In this document: positions 50,439 to 60,666 of the stretch, in pieces | How positions within the stretch are numbered: the stretch's first letter is position 1 | How the letters are laid out: the number at the start of each line of letters is the position of its first letter | DNA from: Photobacterium toruni | GTDB lineage: Bacteria > Pseudomonadota > Gammaproteobacteria > Enterobacterales > Vibrionaceae | Length of the DNA stretch: 64,000 bases | Assembly: GCF_024529955.1 (NCBI RefSeq) | Contig: NZ_AP024854.1 | Location: forward strand, 620,001 to 684,000 | Direction: 5' to 3' | Position numbers and translations under genes: made by a program | The notes under the pieces: model-generated | Told to the model about the DNA's origin: nothing | Seen by the model: only the letters and a program-made list of their open reading frames with translations | The model's database searches: none

Positions 50439-51905
50439 TTAAAAAGAAGAACGTAATGCTTCAAATTGTGCTTGTTGAATCCGCAGTTGATCTAATCTTG
50501 CATCATAACGAGCTTGATCAAGTGAACCTAACTTTGCTCTTTGTGCGGCTTGAGTGTAGTTACTGATTGCTAGCCCCCATTGTGCACGTAATGCCGCTAA
50601 TTCTCCCATAGCTGCTAGCTCACCATCACGTTTATTTTGTTTGGCATAATTTTGAACTAATAATGCCCAGCCATTAATATCATTGGGGTATTGGTAACTA
50701 TAACGCGTCAGGATGTTAATGCTTTGCTGGTAACGTTGAGCTTCTAATAAAGCATTGGCTAAATTAAGCTGTAACACGCTACTTTCTGGTTGATATTGCA
50801 ATGCGTTTTCTAAACGTTTTATCGCTTTATCATATTGTTTTTGATATAAATTCAAGTCTGTTGCAGCATCAATGTAAAATAAGTTATTAGGTTCTGCTGC
50901 AAGTAATGGCATCAGTAATTGTTGTGCTTTAGCATATTGACCTTTATCAATATAAACCAAGCTTTTACCATAATTAAGTTCTTTTTTTTGGTTAGCGGGG
51001 GCTTTTTTGAGTTCAGTATTAAACCAATTTAAGGCTGAGGATTGATTAAAACCGACATAACGAGCCACCATACGTGATTTTGCCAATAGGTAGTGCTCAG
51101 AGGGCGGTAATCTAACCACTGAATAATTATTTGCACGTAACCGACTGTCTGTAATACGAGACTCAGGTAATGGGTGGCTGAGTAACATCGCAGGTAGTTT
51201 CGTGGTATAGCGGTATTGTTCAGCTAAACGTTCAAAAAAATGTGGCATTGCTTGCGGGTTAAAACCGGCTCTAGCTAAGGTTGATATTCCAATACGATCA
51301 GCTTCTTTCTCATTACTACGGGTATGATTAAGCATGCCTTGTATCGATATCGCTGTTGTTGCGTGTAATGCGGCCATACCAGCCTCAGGAGCTGCAATAA
51401 CTAATAATAGTGAGCCAAGCATTGCTGCCATTGTTGCTGGATTTTTCTTTGCTTGATCTTCTAATGAACGGGCAAGATGACGTTGAGTGACATGGGCAAT
51501 TTCATGTGCAATAACTGACGCGAGTTCACTTTCAGTTTTTGCATGTAAGAATAATCCTGAATGGATGCCAATATTGCCACCAAATAAAGCAAAGGCATTG
51601 ATCTCATAATTTTTGATTAAGAAAAAATCAAACGGTGTTTTAACACCATCAGCATTTGCAACTAGCTTATGACCTAAATCTTGAATATATTCTGATAATA
51701 CAGGATCATTAATAATGGGCCGACTTGCACGCATTATTCGCATATACATATCGCCATATTCAATTTCTTTATCGATGGTCAATGTTGATGCTGCTGTCGT
51801 GCCAATGTCAGGTAAAGAAGATGCGTTATTCGCTATAGCCGGCAAGCTAGCACTTAACAAGGCTGACAGTAATAGATAAGTTGGTGCTTTAGCAAATTGG
51901 AACAT
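50439..51905 (-). CDS. bepA: Beta-barrel assembly-enhancing protease BepA
   Basis: BepA is a periplasmic M48 zinc metalloprotease and chaperone that promotes maturation of LptD and degrades stalled barrel proteins at BAM. The 488-residue precursor has a signal peptide (to about residue 26), then the protease domain with HEIAH at 134-138 and the third ligand Glu in NEKEADRIG. From about residue 300 it has a TPR domain (ANQKKELNYGKSLVYIDKG onward). It is divergent from the TusA-like gene. The window also holds bamA and bamC, its partners. Confidence 0.95.
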   Translation of the reverse strand: MFQFAKAPTYLLLSALLSASLPAIANNASSLPDIGTTAASTLTIDKEIEYGDMYMRIMRASRPIINDPVLSEYIQDLGHKLVANADGVKTPFDFFLIKNYEINAFALFGGNIGIHSGLFLHAKTESELASVIAHEIAHVTQRHLARSLEDQAKKNPATMAAMLGSLLLVIAAPEAGMAALHATTAISIQGMLNHTRSNEKEADRIGISTLARAGFNPQAMPHFFERLAEQYRYTTKLPAMLLSHPLPESRITDSRLRANNYSVVRLPPSEHYLLAKSRMVARYVGFNQSSALNWFNTELKKAPANQKKELNYGKSLVYIDKGQYAKAQQLLMPLLAAEPNNLFYIDAATDLNLYQKQYDKAIKRLENALQYQPESSVLQLNLANALLEAQRYQQSINILTRYSYQYPNDINGWALLVQNYAKQNKRDGELAAMGELAALRAQWGLAISNYTQAAQRAKLGSLDQARYDARLDQLRIQQAQFEALRSSF

Positions 51906-52067
51906 ATAAATAATACAACCACCATGTCGATTAATATGGGATAACGGGGTAATTATCGATAACCTTGTGCGCTACTATGACCGTAAATTTTAGCTTAGGT
52001 TCGCATTGTGATATTTCACTTTGTGGTTATCTCGCTTATTCCTTGCGGTTAAGGGTACAATACGACA

Positions 52068-52322
52068 ATGGATAATCACTGTCACGCGATTGGAATGGAA
52101 ATCCTTACCCTAGATCTCATAACACTTCGTTGTCCATTTGCTTTATTAATCGTCAAGCGCGAATGTGGCGATGTATTGCCAGCTCAGAAACTTAAAATTA
52201 AAGTTTCAGCAGATGGCACTCAGACGGACATTATTCGTTATCTAAAAAATAATGGATTTACTCTTGATATACAGGCTGAAAATAGCTATCAGCTGGTTAT
52301 TATTGCGACAAAAGGACCATAA
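52068..52322 (+). CDS. TusA/SirA-like sulfurtransferase family protein
   Basis: A small protein of 84 residues (75 if started at Met10, 52095) with the TusA fold signature: beta strand, then LRCPFALLIVKR. The active-site Cys22 is present. The family motif CPxP reads CPFA here, so the second Pro is missing. TusA relays sulfur for tRNA modification; whether this variant does is unknown. It lies 5 bases before perM and is divergent from bepA. Confidence 0.8.
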   Translation: MDNHCHAIGMEILTLDLITLRCPFALLIVKRECGDVLPAQKLKIKVSADGTQTDIIRYLKNNGFTLDIQAENSYQLVIIATKGP

Positions 52323-52327
52323 TTTTC

Positions 52328-53398
52328 ATGCTCAATATGTTTAAAAATTGGTATCAACGCCGATTCTCTGATCCTCATGCTGTGAGTTTAATGATTATTT
52401 TAGCCGGTGCTTTTTTAACCTTGTATTTCTTTGGTGGTTTACTAACGCCATTGTTGGTTGCAATTGTATTGGCATATCTACTTGAATCACCTGTCGCTCG
52501 TTTTACGCAATGGGGCTTACCGCGCACAATTTCTGTTGCTATCGTGTTGATTATCTTTGCTGGATTAATGGTATTGGCTTTATTTGGCTTAGTACCCACT
52601 ATCTGGCATCAAATTACCAATTTAAGTGCTGATATACCAAAAATGTTTAATGACTTACAGATTTATGTCTCTAGTCTTCCTGAGCGTTATCCTGATTTTG
52701 TACAACCACATCAAGTCACTGTATTAACTGATACGTTGCGTGAGAAAGTATTGGCTTTTGGCGGCAGTGTTGTTAAAGGTTCACTATCATCATTAGTGAG
52801 CTTAGCTACGTTGGGGGTTTATTTAATTTTAGTGCCGTTATTAATTTTCTTTTTACTGAAAGATAAAGACACTATTTTACATTCGTTTATTAATGTCTTA
52901 CCAAATAATCGTCGCTTAGCCAGTAAGGTTAGTGCTGAAATGAATCAGCAAATATCTAATTATATTCGTGGCAAAGTGATTGAAATTTTTATTGTTGGTA
53001 TCGCAAGTTATATCGTTTTTGTGGTGATGGGACTTCAGTATGCTGCACTACTTGGAGTATTGGTTGGTTTATCCGTGTTAATTCCTTATATCGGTGCAGC
53101 AGCGGTGACAGTACCAGTCGCTATGGTTGGCTTATTTCAATGGGGTTGGACACCTGAGTTTTGGTGGTTATTAGCGGCTTACGGTATTGTTCAAGCATTA
53201 GATGGCAATGTTTTAGTACCTGTATTGTTTTCAGAGGCCGTTAACTTACATCCAGTCGCAATTATTGTTGCGGTATTAGTCTTTGGTGGGCTGTGGGGTT
53301 TCTGGGGGGTATTCTTTGCGATTCCATTAGCAACTTTAGTTAAAGCTGTATGGAGCGCATTAATGATGAAAGATAATACGTCGCCCTCCAGTTATTAA
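52328..53398 (+). CDS. perM: AI-2E family transporter PerM
   Basis: A 356-residue inner-membrane protein with about eight transmembrane segments (LLTPLLVAIVLAYLLESPVARF near the start, LLGVLVGLSVLIPYIGAAAVTVPVAM in the conserved core). The AI-2E family has assorted proposed functions, and PerM itself has no settled substrate. It starts 5 bases after the TusA-like gene, so the two form an operon ending at the terminator at 53419. Confidence 0.88.
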   Translation: MLNMFKNWYQRRFSDPHAVSLMIILAGAFLTLYFFGGLLTPLLVAIVLAYLLESPVARFTQWGLPRTISVAIVLIIFAGLMVLALFGLVPTIWHQITNLSADIPKMFNDLQIYVSSLPERYPDFVQPHQVTVLTDTLREKVLAFGGSVVKGSLSSLVSLATLGVYLILVPLLIFFLLKDKDTILHSFINVLPNNRRLASKVSAEMNQQISNYIRGKVIEIFIVGIASYIVFVVMGLQYAALLGVLVGLSVLIPYIGAAAVTVPVAMVGLFQWGWTPEFWWLLAAYGIVQALDGNVLVPVLFSEAVNLHPVAIIVAVLVFGGLWGFWGVFFAIPLATLVKAVWSALMMKDNTSPSSY

Positions 53399-53418
53399 GG
53401 TGTATTAATACTCAATAG

Positions 53419-53452
53419 CCACAAAGGTCGCTAAGGGCCTTTGTGGTTTTTT
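53419..53452 (+). terminator. Intrinsic terminator after perM
   Basis: The 9-bp stem CCACAAAGG / CCTTTGTGG is followed by TTTTTT. Confidence 0.88.
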
Positions 53453-53461
53453 ATGATGAAA

Positions 53462-53926
53462 TTACTGATTAAGGTAATCTAATACTACTTGATGATGGTC
53501 TTTGGTTTTAAATTTATCAAATACATGTTCAATTTTACCATGCTCATCAATTAAGAAACTGATGCGGTGTAAACCATCATAAATTTTCCCCATGAATTTT
53601 TTCTCTCCCCACACGCCAAATTGATCGGCTACTGCATGATCTTCATCAGATAGCAGTGTGAAGTTAAGGTGGTCACGTTCAATAAATTTAGGTAAACGCT
53701 TAACAGGATCAATACTAATACCTAAAACAACCACGTTATGAGTATCTAGATCTGCTTTACTGTCGCGCAAACCGCATGCTTGAACGGTACAGCCTGGCGT
53801 CATTGCTTTAGGGTAAAAATAAGCCAGTACCTTCTTACCTTTAAAATCATTTAAGCTGACAGGTTGGTTGTCTTGGTTAAGTAACGTAAAAGCGGGAGCG
53901 AGCATTCCTGCTGTTAGTGTATTCAT
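53462..53926 (-). CDS. bcp: Thioredoxin-dependent thiol peroxidase Bcp
   Basis: A peroxiredoxin of 154 residues that reduces peroxides with thioredoxin. The peroxidatic Cys46 is in TPGCTVQACGLRD, with the resolving Cys51 five residues on, as in E. coli Bcp. It lies downstream of gcvR on the same strand (74-base gap), as in E. coli. Confidence 0.95.
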   Translation of the reverse strand: MNTLTAGMLAPAFTLLNQDNQPVSLNDFKGKKVLAYFYPKAMTPGCTVQACGLRDSKADLDTHNVVVLGISIDPVKRLPKFIERDHLNFTLLSDEDHAVADQFGVWGEKKFMGKIYDGLHRISFLIDEHGKIEHVFDKFKTKDHHQVVLDYLNQ

Positions 53927-53999
53927 GCAGCTGTCCTTTTAATAAGTCATAAACGTTAATATAACATGCGCTATTATGGTGTTTTTTATGAGCAATTAA

Positions 54000-54548
54000 T
54001 TAATGGTGACCAATAAAATTGACAGTACCGTGAGCATTTAGTTGGCTACAAAGTGTTTCATATTCTTCTTGTAAGGTCTCTAAATGACAGTCTTCAGGTA
54101 AATTGGTACTGATTTGAAGTACTAATTGATTATCAATATTCGCGTGACCATTTTCAATGGTATTAGCACTTAGGGTTGAAATGTCAATTTTACGGCTAGC
54201 CATAAAGTGGGTGAAATGTTTAATTAGTCCCGGGCTATCTTTTGCTTCAATATGAAAATCAGCAGTATATGGAAAGAAGCGAGCAATATGCTTATTGGTA
54301 CGTTTCATCACGGTAATTAAATCATGCTCTTGGCCTTTAAGTGGCAATGTTGATTCAATTCTTGAGATCGCGTTGCTATTACCTGAGAGCAACATAATAA
54401 GTGTGAACTCTGAGCCAAAAAGAGCGATTCTGCTATCAACGATGTTACAACCACTGTGTGCAACAAGATGGGTGATCTCATCGGTGATACCTGGTCGATC
54501 AGTACCTACTGCGGTTATTACAAGGTAATGTTCCATATTTAGCGCCAT
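54000..54548 (-). CDS. gcvR: Glycine cleavage system transcriptional repressor GcvR
   Basis: GcvR binds GcvA and blocks activation of the gcv operon when glycine is low. The 182-residue protein consists of two ACT domains (YLVITAVGTDRPGITDEIT at about 8-26, and FHIEAKDSPGLIKHFTHFMA at about 97-116). A start at Met5 (54536) is also possible. It is divergent from dapA and followed by bcp. Confidence 0.9.
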   Translation of the reverse strand: MALNMEHYLVITAVGTDRPGITDEITHLVAHSGCNIVDSRIALFGSEFTLIMLLSGNSNAISRIESTLPLKGQEHDLITVMKRTNKHIARFFPYTADFHIEAKDSPGLIKHFTHFMASRKIDISTLSANTIENGHANIDNQLVLQISTNLPEDCHLETLQEEYETLCSQLNAHGTVNFIGHH

Positions 54549-54893
54549 TTTTTTGTGATCATTATTAGCATGTTAGCACAGACTGATTATTCAAAAGAGC
54601 GCAAATCATCATCAATAATCACAAAATTTTTTATTATAATTGTGTAGTTAATAACAGTAATGACTAAAAAAGAATATTTTTAGTATTAGAAACGTTAAAC
54701 ACGACGAATAAGCTTAAAATGAATACGATAAAGCGCGTCAGTTAACGGTTTTCAGTCACCCTTTGCTTGAGTTTATAGCCATGCAAAAGTACCATGACTT
54801 ATAACTAGCTATATACCGTAACCATTTTTATTAATTGGTTGTTAGTGTTGTTAGTTTTAAATCGTTACGATATATAAAATAGGGGAGACGGAC
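54549..54893. other. Intergenic region between gcvR and dapA
   Basis: There are 345 AT-rich bases with no gene. A weak inverted repeat (CTAAAAA/TTTTTAG near 54664) and several A/T tracts are the only structure I see. I could not recognise a lysine riboswitch or another known leader. The dapA ribosome-binding site is AGGGGAG just before its start. Confidence 0.5.
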
Positions 54894-55772
54894 ATGTTTT
54901 CAGGAAGCATGGTAGCACTATTAACACCATTTGATCCTTCAGGTGAAGTTGATTATATCGGCTTACAGAAGCTAGTTAATCATCATATTGATGCGGGTAC
55001 CACCGCTATTATTGCGGTAGGAACAACGGGTGAATCAACAACACTAACTGTTGATGAGCACATTAAAGTTGTTTTAAAAACGCTAGAATATGTTGATGGA
55101 CGTATTCCAGTGATTGCTGGTACGGGGGCTAATGCCACTCATGAAGCCGTAACGATTACCAAACTGTTTTCTGGTACGGGAATTGCTGCCTGCCTGAGTG
55201 TGACACCATATTATAATAAACCGACTCAAGAAGGTTTATACCAACACTATAAAGCTATTGCTGAAGCGACTGATATTCCACAAATACTATACAATGTACC
55301 TGGTCGTACAGCGGTTGATTTATTACCAGAAACCGTTGCTCGTTTAGCTAAACTTGACAATATTATTGGTATTAAAGATGCAACAGGAGATATAACTCGC
55401 GTTAAAAAAACACGGGAACTTTGTGGCGCAAACTTTATCCAATTAAGCGGTGATGATGCAACAGCCGTTGATTTTGTTGCTGAAGGTGGCCATGGCGTTA
55501 TTTCTGTTACCGCAAACATTGCTGCACCAGCAATGGCAACGATGTTTAACCTTGCTTTAGAGGGGAAACTTGAAGCTGCTCAAGAGATAAATCAACGTTT
55601 AATGCCATTACATACAAAACTGTTTGTTGAAGCGAATCCAATTCCAGTGAAATGGGCCGCTCATCAAATGGGATTAATTGAACACGATAACTTACGACTT
55701 CCGCTTACTGTTTTAAGCGAATCACAGCAGCCAGTTGTTAAACAAGCACTTATTGATGCGAACGTATTATAA
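54894..55772 (+). CDS. dapA: 4-hydroxy-tetrahydrodipicolinate synthase
   Basis: DapA condenses pyruvate with aspartate semialdehyde in lysine and diaminopimelate synthesis. The 292-residue TIM barrel is the E. coli length. The Schiff-base Lys161 is in [11 protein letters not shown], with Thr44/Thr45 in VGTTGES and Tyr in ILYNVPGRT. bamC follows after 51 bases, the same order as in E. coli. Confidence 0.97.
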   Translation: MFSGSMVALLTPFDPSGEVDYIGLQKLVNHHIDAGTTAIIAVGTTGESTTLTVDEHIKVVLKTLEYVDGRIPVIAGTGANATHEAVTITKLFSGTGIAACLSVTPYYNKPTQEGLYQHYKAIAEATDIPQILYNVPGRTAVDLLPETVARLAKLDNIIGIKDATGDITRVKKTRELCGANFIQLSGDDATAVDFVAEGGHGVISVTANIAAPAMATMFNLALEGKLEAAQEINQRLMPLHTKLFVEANPIPVKWAAHQMGLIEHDNLRLPLTVLSESQQPVVKQALIDANVL

Positions 55773-55823
55773 TATACGGGTATTAATCAGTAGTTGTAAC
55801 AGCCTAGGTGCGCAGGAGCATAA

Positions 55824-56834
55824 ATGAATTATAAATACCGGCTAGCATTAGCTGCCGTCGTAGTGACAACTATCACCGCATGTTCTGGTGGTACAGACAG
55901 TCGTCGACAGGCCGCGCAAGATTTTAATTATCTTAATACGCCATCACTTGAAAGTTGGACGTTGCCGGCAGGTGCTCAACCTTTTAGTAATACAAACTAT
56001 GAGATCCCGCAACGTGCGTATAAGGGTGAAATAGGTACTAAGGTCGATATTCGCCCACCATTACAGGTGTTAGAATTGATTCCAGGAGTCACCTCTGCCA
56101 TTGATCAGCAAGGTGTAACATTGTTTATGCCATCGTCAAATGAACTTATGAAGATCTGGCGTGTAACACAACAGCTGATTACTGATAATAAAGTCGGTAT
56201 TGTAAAACAAAGTGCTGATCGTATTGATACTGATTGGGTTTCTTGGACTAATGATGATGAAGATACTAAGATTAGTAGTCGCTATACGATTGAAAAATCA
56301 CCTAATATTAATAGCTACCGTATTACGCTAACTGATTGGCGTGAAAACGGAGAAGTTAAACCTGTTAGTGCTAATAATAAACGTCGTTATAGTATTTTAA
56401 TGACTAATTTAGTGATGTCTAAATACGATAATATGGCTCGTGAGCAAGCCCGTTTAGCCGCCGCTGAGCAATTGAAAAATATTCCTGTGGTTATGGGTAC
56501 TGATCGTAGTGGTTTACCTATTATTATTGCGCGTGCATCGTATGATGATATGTGGGAACGCCTACCAACAATGCTACAAAAGTTAGGCTTTACTATTGAA
56601 GATCGTAACCGTTCACAAGGTTTAATTGAAGTTAAATATCGTCAGCCTGATGATGCGTTTTGGACTCAGTTAGGTACTAAACCAATGAACTTAACTGATG
56701 ATAAATATCGTATCTTGGTGGGTGATTTAGGTAATCGTACCTCGTTGAATATTACTGATAATGAAGGTAAACCAATAACCGTCTCTGCATTAGATTCTAT
56801 TGCTCCGGTATTTGGCGCTGCTTTTGCTAAATAA
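55824..56834 (+). CDS. bamC: Outer membrane protein assembly factor BamC
   Basis: BamC (NlpB) is a lipoprotein of the BAM complex. The 336-residue precursor has a lipobox ending in Cys20 (LALAAVVVTTITACSGG). It is followed by the unstructured BamD-binding stretch (FNYLNTPSLESWTLPAGAQ) and two helix-grip domains (about 95-210 and 220-335). A bidirectional terminator follows. Confidence 0.94.
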   Translation: MNYKYRLALAAVVVTTITACSGGTDSRRQAAQDFNYLNTPSLESWTLPAGAQPFSNTNYEIPQRAYKGEIGTKVDIRPPLQVLELIPGVTSAIDQQGVTLFMPSSNELMKIWRVTQQLITDNKVGIVKQSADRIDTDWVSWTNDDEDTKISSRYTIEKSPNINSYRITLTDWRENGEVKPVSANNKRRYSILMTNLVMSKYDNMAREQARLAAAEQLKNIPVVMGTDRSGLPIIIARASYDDMWERLPTMLQKLGFTIEDRNRSQGLIEVKYRQPDDAFWTQLGTKPMNLTDDKYRILVGDLGNRTSLNITDNEGKPITVSALDSIAPVFGAAFAK

Positions 56835-56856
56835 TTAACCTGTTATATTGGTTATT

Positions 56857-56894
56857 AAAAAACCGCTTTAGTTAATCACTAAAGCGGTTTTTTT
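56857..56894. terminator. Bidirectional terminator between bamC and lipA
   Basis: The stem AAACCGCTTTAG / CTAAAGCGGTTT is flanked by A-run and T-run, and serves both convergent genes. Confidence 0.92.
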
Positions 56895-56931
56895 ATGGAA
56901 ATTAACAAATAATTTATTATTAACTAATTAA

Positions 56932-57903
56932 TTATTTAATTTCAACACCTTGAGCTTGTAGATCTGCATGATAAGACGAACGAACAAAGGGACCACAAGC
57001 GGCATGAGTAAAACCAAGATCTAATGCAATTTGCTTTAGCTCGTCAAACTCTTCTGGTGGAACATAGCGTTCAACGGGTAAGTGATGACGACTCGGTGCA
57101 AGATATTGACCAAGAGTTAGCATAGTCACGCCATGTGCTCGCAAATCTTTCAGAACTTGAATGATCTCTTCTTTGGTTTCACCCAGCCCCATCATAACGC
57201 CTGATTTTGTCGGTATTGTTGGATGAATCTCTTTAAATTTCTTTAACAGATCCAATGACCACTGGTAGTTTGCTCCTGGACGAGCTTTACGATACAAGCG
57301 CGGTGCTGTTTCAAGGTTATGGTTAAATACATCAGGTGCAGTATTTTGGAATATTTCTAGCGCTCGATCCATACGGCCACGGAAATCAGGCACTAAGGTT
57401 TCAATATGAATTTGTGGGCTTTTGGCACGAATAGCGTTAATTGAATCAACAAAGTGCTGTGCGCCGCCATCTCGCAAGTCATCACGATCTACCGATGTTA
57501 CAACTACATAGCGTAACTTCATATCTGCAATAGTTTGTGCTAAATGACTTGGTTCTTCAGCATTGGGTGGTAATGGGCGACCATGGGCAACATCACAAAA
57601 TGGGCAGCGACGAGTACAAATAGCACCTAAAATCATAAAGGTAGCTGTACCATGGTTAAAACACTCAGCCAAATTTGGGCATGATGCTTCTTCACAAACA
57701 GAGTGGAGATTGTTTTTACGTAAGGCTGATTTTATTTCTTGAATGCGTTTACTGTCAGAGGGCAGTTTTATTTTCATCCATGAGGGCTTACGTAGTACTT
57801 CTTTGGGTGCTTCTTCTTGGGCAACATTACGTACCGGAATTAATGCCATTTTATCTGCATCGCGGTATTTAACGCCTTGTTCAATTTTAATTGGTTTGCT
57901 CAT
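56932..57903 (-). CDS. lipA: Lipoyl synthase
   Basis: LipA inserts two sulfur atoms into protein-bound octanoate, using radical SAM chemistry. I start at the ATG at 57903 ([20 protein letters not shown]), matching the E. coli N-terminus, for 323 residues. The auxiliary cluster cysteines are Cys70, Cys75 and Cys81 ([12 protein letters not shown]). The SAM-cluster cysteines are Cys96, Cys100 and Cys103 (CTRRCPFC). The start overlaps the lipB stop (ATGA), so lipB-lipA is a coupled pair; in E. coli the two genes are apart by one gene. Confidence 0.97.
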   Translation of the reverse strand: MSKPIKIEQGVKYRDADKMALIPVRNVAQEEAPKEVLRKPSWMKIKLPSDSKRIQEIKSALRKNNLHSVCEEASCPNLAECFNHGTATFMILGAICTRRCPFCDVAHGRPLPPNAEEPSHLAQTIADMKLRYVVVTSVDRDDLRDGGAQHFVDSINAIRAKSPQIHIETLVPDFRGRMDRALEIFQNTAPDVFNHNLETAPRLYRKARPGANYQWSLDLLKKFKEIHPTIPTKSGVMMGLGETKEEIIQVLKDLRAHGVTMLTLGQYLAPSRHHLPVERYVPPEEFDELKQIALDLGFTHAACGPFVRSSYHADLQAQGVEIK

Positions 57904-58550
57904 AGTTGATTGCTTTCCGTCATCCACTCGACCTGTGAGTAGTCGAGTAATTTTGTTAATTCTTCAATGAGTACCGGCTGAACTTCCATTAGTTCACTCG
58001 GGCCATTTAATGATGCAGTTTGCGTCATTTCCATTCCAGCATAACCGCAAGGATTAATACGTTGGAAGGGGGCCAAATCCATATTTATATTAAGTGCCAG
58101 ACCATGAAAAGAGCAGCCGCGTCTGATCCGTAATCCTAATGAACATATCTTACGATTGTTGACATAGACACCAGGTGCATCAGGACGAGCATTAGATGTA
58201 ATCCCAAATTGAGATAGCGTATTTATAATTGTGTTTTCGATGTGGCTGACTAGGTCACGAACACTGAGTTTTTTTCTGCGTAAGTTAATCAATATATAAG
58301 CAACTTGCTGACCTGGACCATGATAGGTTACCTGACCACCACGATCACTTTGGACGACGGGAATATCACCTGTGTTGAGCAGATGTTCTACCTTGCCAGC
58401 TTGGCCTTGGGTAAATACCGGGTGATGTTCAACCAGCCAGACTTCATCAGCCGACATTTCCGTACGGTCATTGGTGAATTGATGCATAGCATCAAAGGTG
58501 GTTTGATAATTACAACGGCCCAGATTTCTAATAATAAGAGTTTTTTGCAA
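57900..58550 (-). CDS. lipB: Octanoyl-ACP:protein octanoyltransferase
   Basis: LipB moves octanoate from ACP to lipoyl domains, the substrate for LipA. The 216-residue protein begins at a TTG (58550) with AGG 7 bases upstream. The conserved blocks are [35 protein letters not shown] (with the active Lys) and [13 protein letters not shown] (with the active Cys). Its stop overlaps the lipA start. Confidence 0.95.
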   Translation of the reverse strand: MQKTLIIRNLGRCNYQTTFDAMHQFTNDRTEMSADEVWLVEHHPVFTQGQAGKVEHLLNTGDIPVVQSDRGGQVTYHGPGQQVAYILINLRRKKLSVRDLVSHIENTIINTLSQFGITSNARPDAPGVYVNNRKICSLGLRIRRGCSFHGLALNINMDLAPFQRINPCGYAGMEMTQTASLNGPSELMEVQPVLIEELTKLLDYSQVEWMTESNQL

Positions 58551-58730
58551 ATTTGTGCCTATTTATTGATATAACGCAAAGCGCCATTTAATGGCTGTGA
58601 ACCAAACTATTATACCTAAACTGTTCAAAGATGCATGACTAACCCGTTATTCTGTGTTTATTAATAATTTTGAGAGTTAGTTTCGTGGGATAGATAGAGG
58701 AAAAAAGTTAAAAAAGAAGAGAATAATTAG

Positions 58731-58760
58731 AAAAATGGCGACTTATAAGAAGTCGCCATT
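58731..58760 (-). terminator. Intrinsic terminator after ybeD
   Basis: On the minus strand the stem AATGGCGACTT / AAGTCGCCATT is followed by TTTTC. Confidence 0.75.
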
Positions 58761-58770
58761 TGAATGGCTA

Positions 58771-59052
58771 CTATAGTACAACACGCACGATATCAATCGC
58801 GCCAAGTTCTTTATATAGTGTTTCAATTTGTTCAATATTAGTAGCATTAACAGTAACAGAGACTGCGGTATAAGTCCCTTTGCTGCTCGGCTTTGTTGTT
58901 GGAGCGTAATCACCAGGAATTGTTTTTTGAATAACTTCAACGACAAGATCTGCTAATTCTGGTTTATTCTCACCCATAACTTTAAAAGCAAAGCTACAAG
59001 GAAATTCCAATAGGTCTTTTAGTTTTGGTTGCTCTTTATTTAAATCTTGCAT
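58771..59052 (-). CDS. ybeD: YbeD family protein (DUF493)
   Basis: A 93-residue ACT-like-fold protein. I start at the ATG at 59052 ([21 protein letters not shown]) because it has GGAG at a 7-base spacing. The frame extends to 59112 without family resemblance. The blocks [40 protein letters not shown] and IDIVRVVL match E. coli YbeD. The function is unknown; its place between dacA and lipB is conserved. Confidence 0.93.
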   Translation of the reverse strand: MQDLNKEQPKLKDLLEFPCSFAFKVMGENKPELADLVVEVIQKTIPGDYAPTTKPSSKGTYTAVSVTVNATNIEQIETLYKELGAIDIVRVVL

Positions 59053-59206
59053 AATAGAACTCCAAGGTTCAGGTTTCTCAGATTTTACACCGTGGTATAG
59101 ATCACAAATCACGGTAATATGCAGGCATCTTAATGCGTCAGTAGTTGGAAAACAAGGCTGTGGTTATCTTGGTTATTGGAAAATGTGTATGCAAGCTTGT
59201 AAACCT

Positions 59207-59234
59207 AAAGAAGCTACCAGTTGGTAGCTTCTTT
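59207..59234 (-). terminator. Palindromic terminator candidate after dacA
   Basis: The perfect inverted repeat AAAGAAGCTACCA / TGGTAGCTTCTTT lies just after the dacA stop on the minus strand. The T-run is short, so efficiency is uncertain. Confidence 0.6.
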
Positions 59235-59264
59235 ATTTAGGCTGGTGGATGTTATAACACTTGC

Positions 59265-60437
59265 TTAAAGCCAGCTTTGTACCAACATCATGACATAATC
59301 AACTAAGCGGCTAAATAAGTTACCCTGTTTTACTTCAGTTAAAGCAACTAAAGGGTATTGAGCAATATCAGTATCACCTAGACGGTAATAAAGGGTACCC
59401 ATTACCTCACCTTTTTGAATTGGTGCTTTGAGCTCTTTAGTTAACACGAAGCTAGCTTTCAAATTTTTAGCTTGGCTACGGGGGATAGTAACGTAAGTAT
59501 TTTCATTAACACCGAGATCGACTTTATCTGTTTTACCCATCCAAACTTTTTCAGTCACAAATGTTTGATCTTTCTTATAGGGTGTTAGGGTTGTGAAGAA
59601 ACGAAAACCATAGGTTAATAATTTTTTACTTTCAGCAAGGCGAGCATGTTTACTTGCCGTACCCATTACGACTGAAATAAGACGGATATTACCTTCAGTT
59701 GCAGTGCTTACCAGGCTATAACCGGCATTATCAGTATGGCCAGTTTTTAAGCCATCAACATGCATACTTTGATCCCACAATAAGCCATTTCGGTTATATT
59801 GCGTGATACCGTTATAAGTGAATGACTTTTCATCATAGATCTTAAATTCATTAGGTAAATCATGAATAAGCGCACGAGCAAGAACAGAAAGATCATAAGG
59901 GGTAGTGTATAAATCGGGATTATCTAAACCATGCACATTAGTAAAGTGGGTTGATTTCATGCCCAGATTTTTTGCCCAGCCATTCATTAGATCAACAAAT
60001 GCTTGCTGTGAACCGGCAACGTGTTCAGCCATTGCGACACAGGCATCATTACCTGAATCAACAATAATACCGCGGTTAAGATCAGAGACTTTTACTGTTT
60101 TACCTACTTCTAAGAACATTTTTGATGAACCAGGGAAGTTTTTAGCCCATGCATTTTTACTGATAACGACATTATCATTAGGAGAGATATTGCCATTTTT
60201 AATTTCTTGACCAATAACATAGCTGGTCATCATTTTGGTTAGGCTTGCAGGTGCTAATTTTTCATTTTGGTTATGGCCAGCAATGATTTTGCCTGAGTTA
60301 TAGTCAATAAGAACATAACCTTTAGCCGCAATTTGTGGTGCTTCAGGTACTACTGCTGGTGATGCAGCAGCAGAAGCTGAAGCCAGCAGAGTGGTGAAGA
60401 TGGCTACAGAACGGAAAAGCACAGCTGTTTTTTTCAT
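59265..60437 (-). CDS. dacA: D-alanyl-D-alanine carboxypeptidase DacA (PBP5)
   Basis: PBP5 trims the terminal D-Ala from peptidoglycan stem peptides. I start at the ATG at 60437 (MKKTAVLFRSVAIFTTLLAS), which gives a proper signal peptide and 390 residues. The frame runs on to 60530 but would bury that signal. Catalytic motifs are Ser65-x-x-Lys (ASLTKM), Ser128-Gly-Asn and Lys231-Thr-Gly. The C-terminal domain ends in an amphipathic anchor (FSRLVDYVMMLVQSWL). No good Shine-Dalgarno sequence is visible before the start. Confidence 0.95.
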   Translation of the reverse strand: MKKTAVLFRSVAIFTTLLASASAAASPAVVPEAPQIAAKGYVLIDYNSGKIIAGHNQNEKLAPASLTKMMTSYVIGQEIKNGNISPNDNVVISKNAWAKNFPGSSKMFLEVGKTVKVSDLNRGIIVDSGNDACVAMAEHVAGSQQAFVDLMNGWAKNLGMKSTHFTNVHGLDNPDLYTTPYDLSVLARALIHDLPNEFKIYDEKSFTYNGITQYNRNGLLWDQSMHVDGLKTGHTDNAGYSLVSTATEGNIRLISVVMGTASKHARLAESKKLLTYGFRFFTTLTPYKKDQTFVTEKVWMGKTDKVDLGVNENTYVTIPRSQAKNLKASFVLTKELKAPIQKGEVMGTLYYRLGDTDIAQYPLVALTEVKQGNLFSRLVDYVMMLVQSWL

Positions 60438-60666
60438 AATATATATAATTTTAATTAATCTGTGGCTAAAAAGTGGGCTTACTATAACAGATAACATATT
60501 GGCAATCAGTGTCTGAATAGAAGTTTCCATCGTTCTGATTTATGAGTATCAAAGCTAATATTATTGTTATCATTATGTTGTAGCGCGATAAATAACCTAT
60601 AGTTTTATGATTTTAATAACAAACTATAGGCTGTAAGTATGATTGTAAAATAACAATAAGGTTCAA

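Noticed and set aside
54549..54893. Riboswitch before dapA
   Set aside because: No lysine- or glycine-riboswitch core could be recognised; only AT-rich sequence with a weak hairpin.
60550..60580. Fur-like AT palindrome upstream of dacA
   Set aside because: The match to the Fur box is weak and the gene has no iron-related context.
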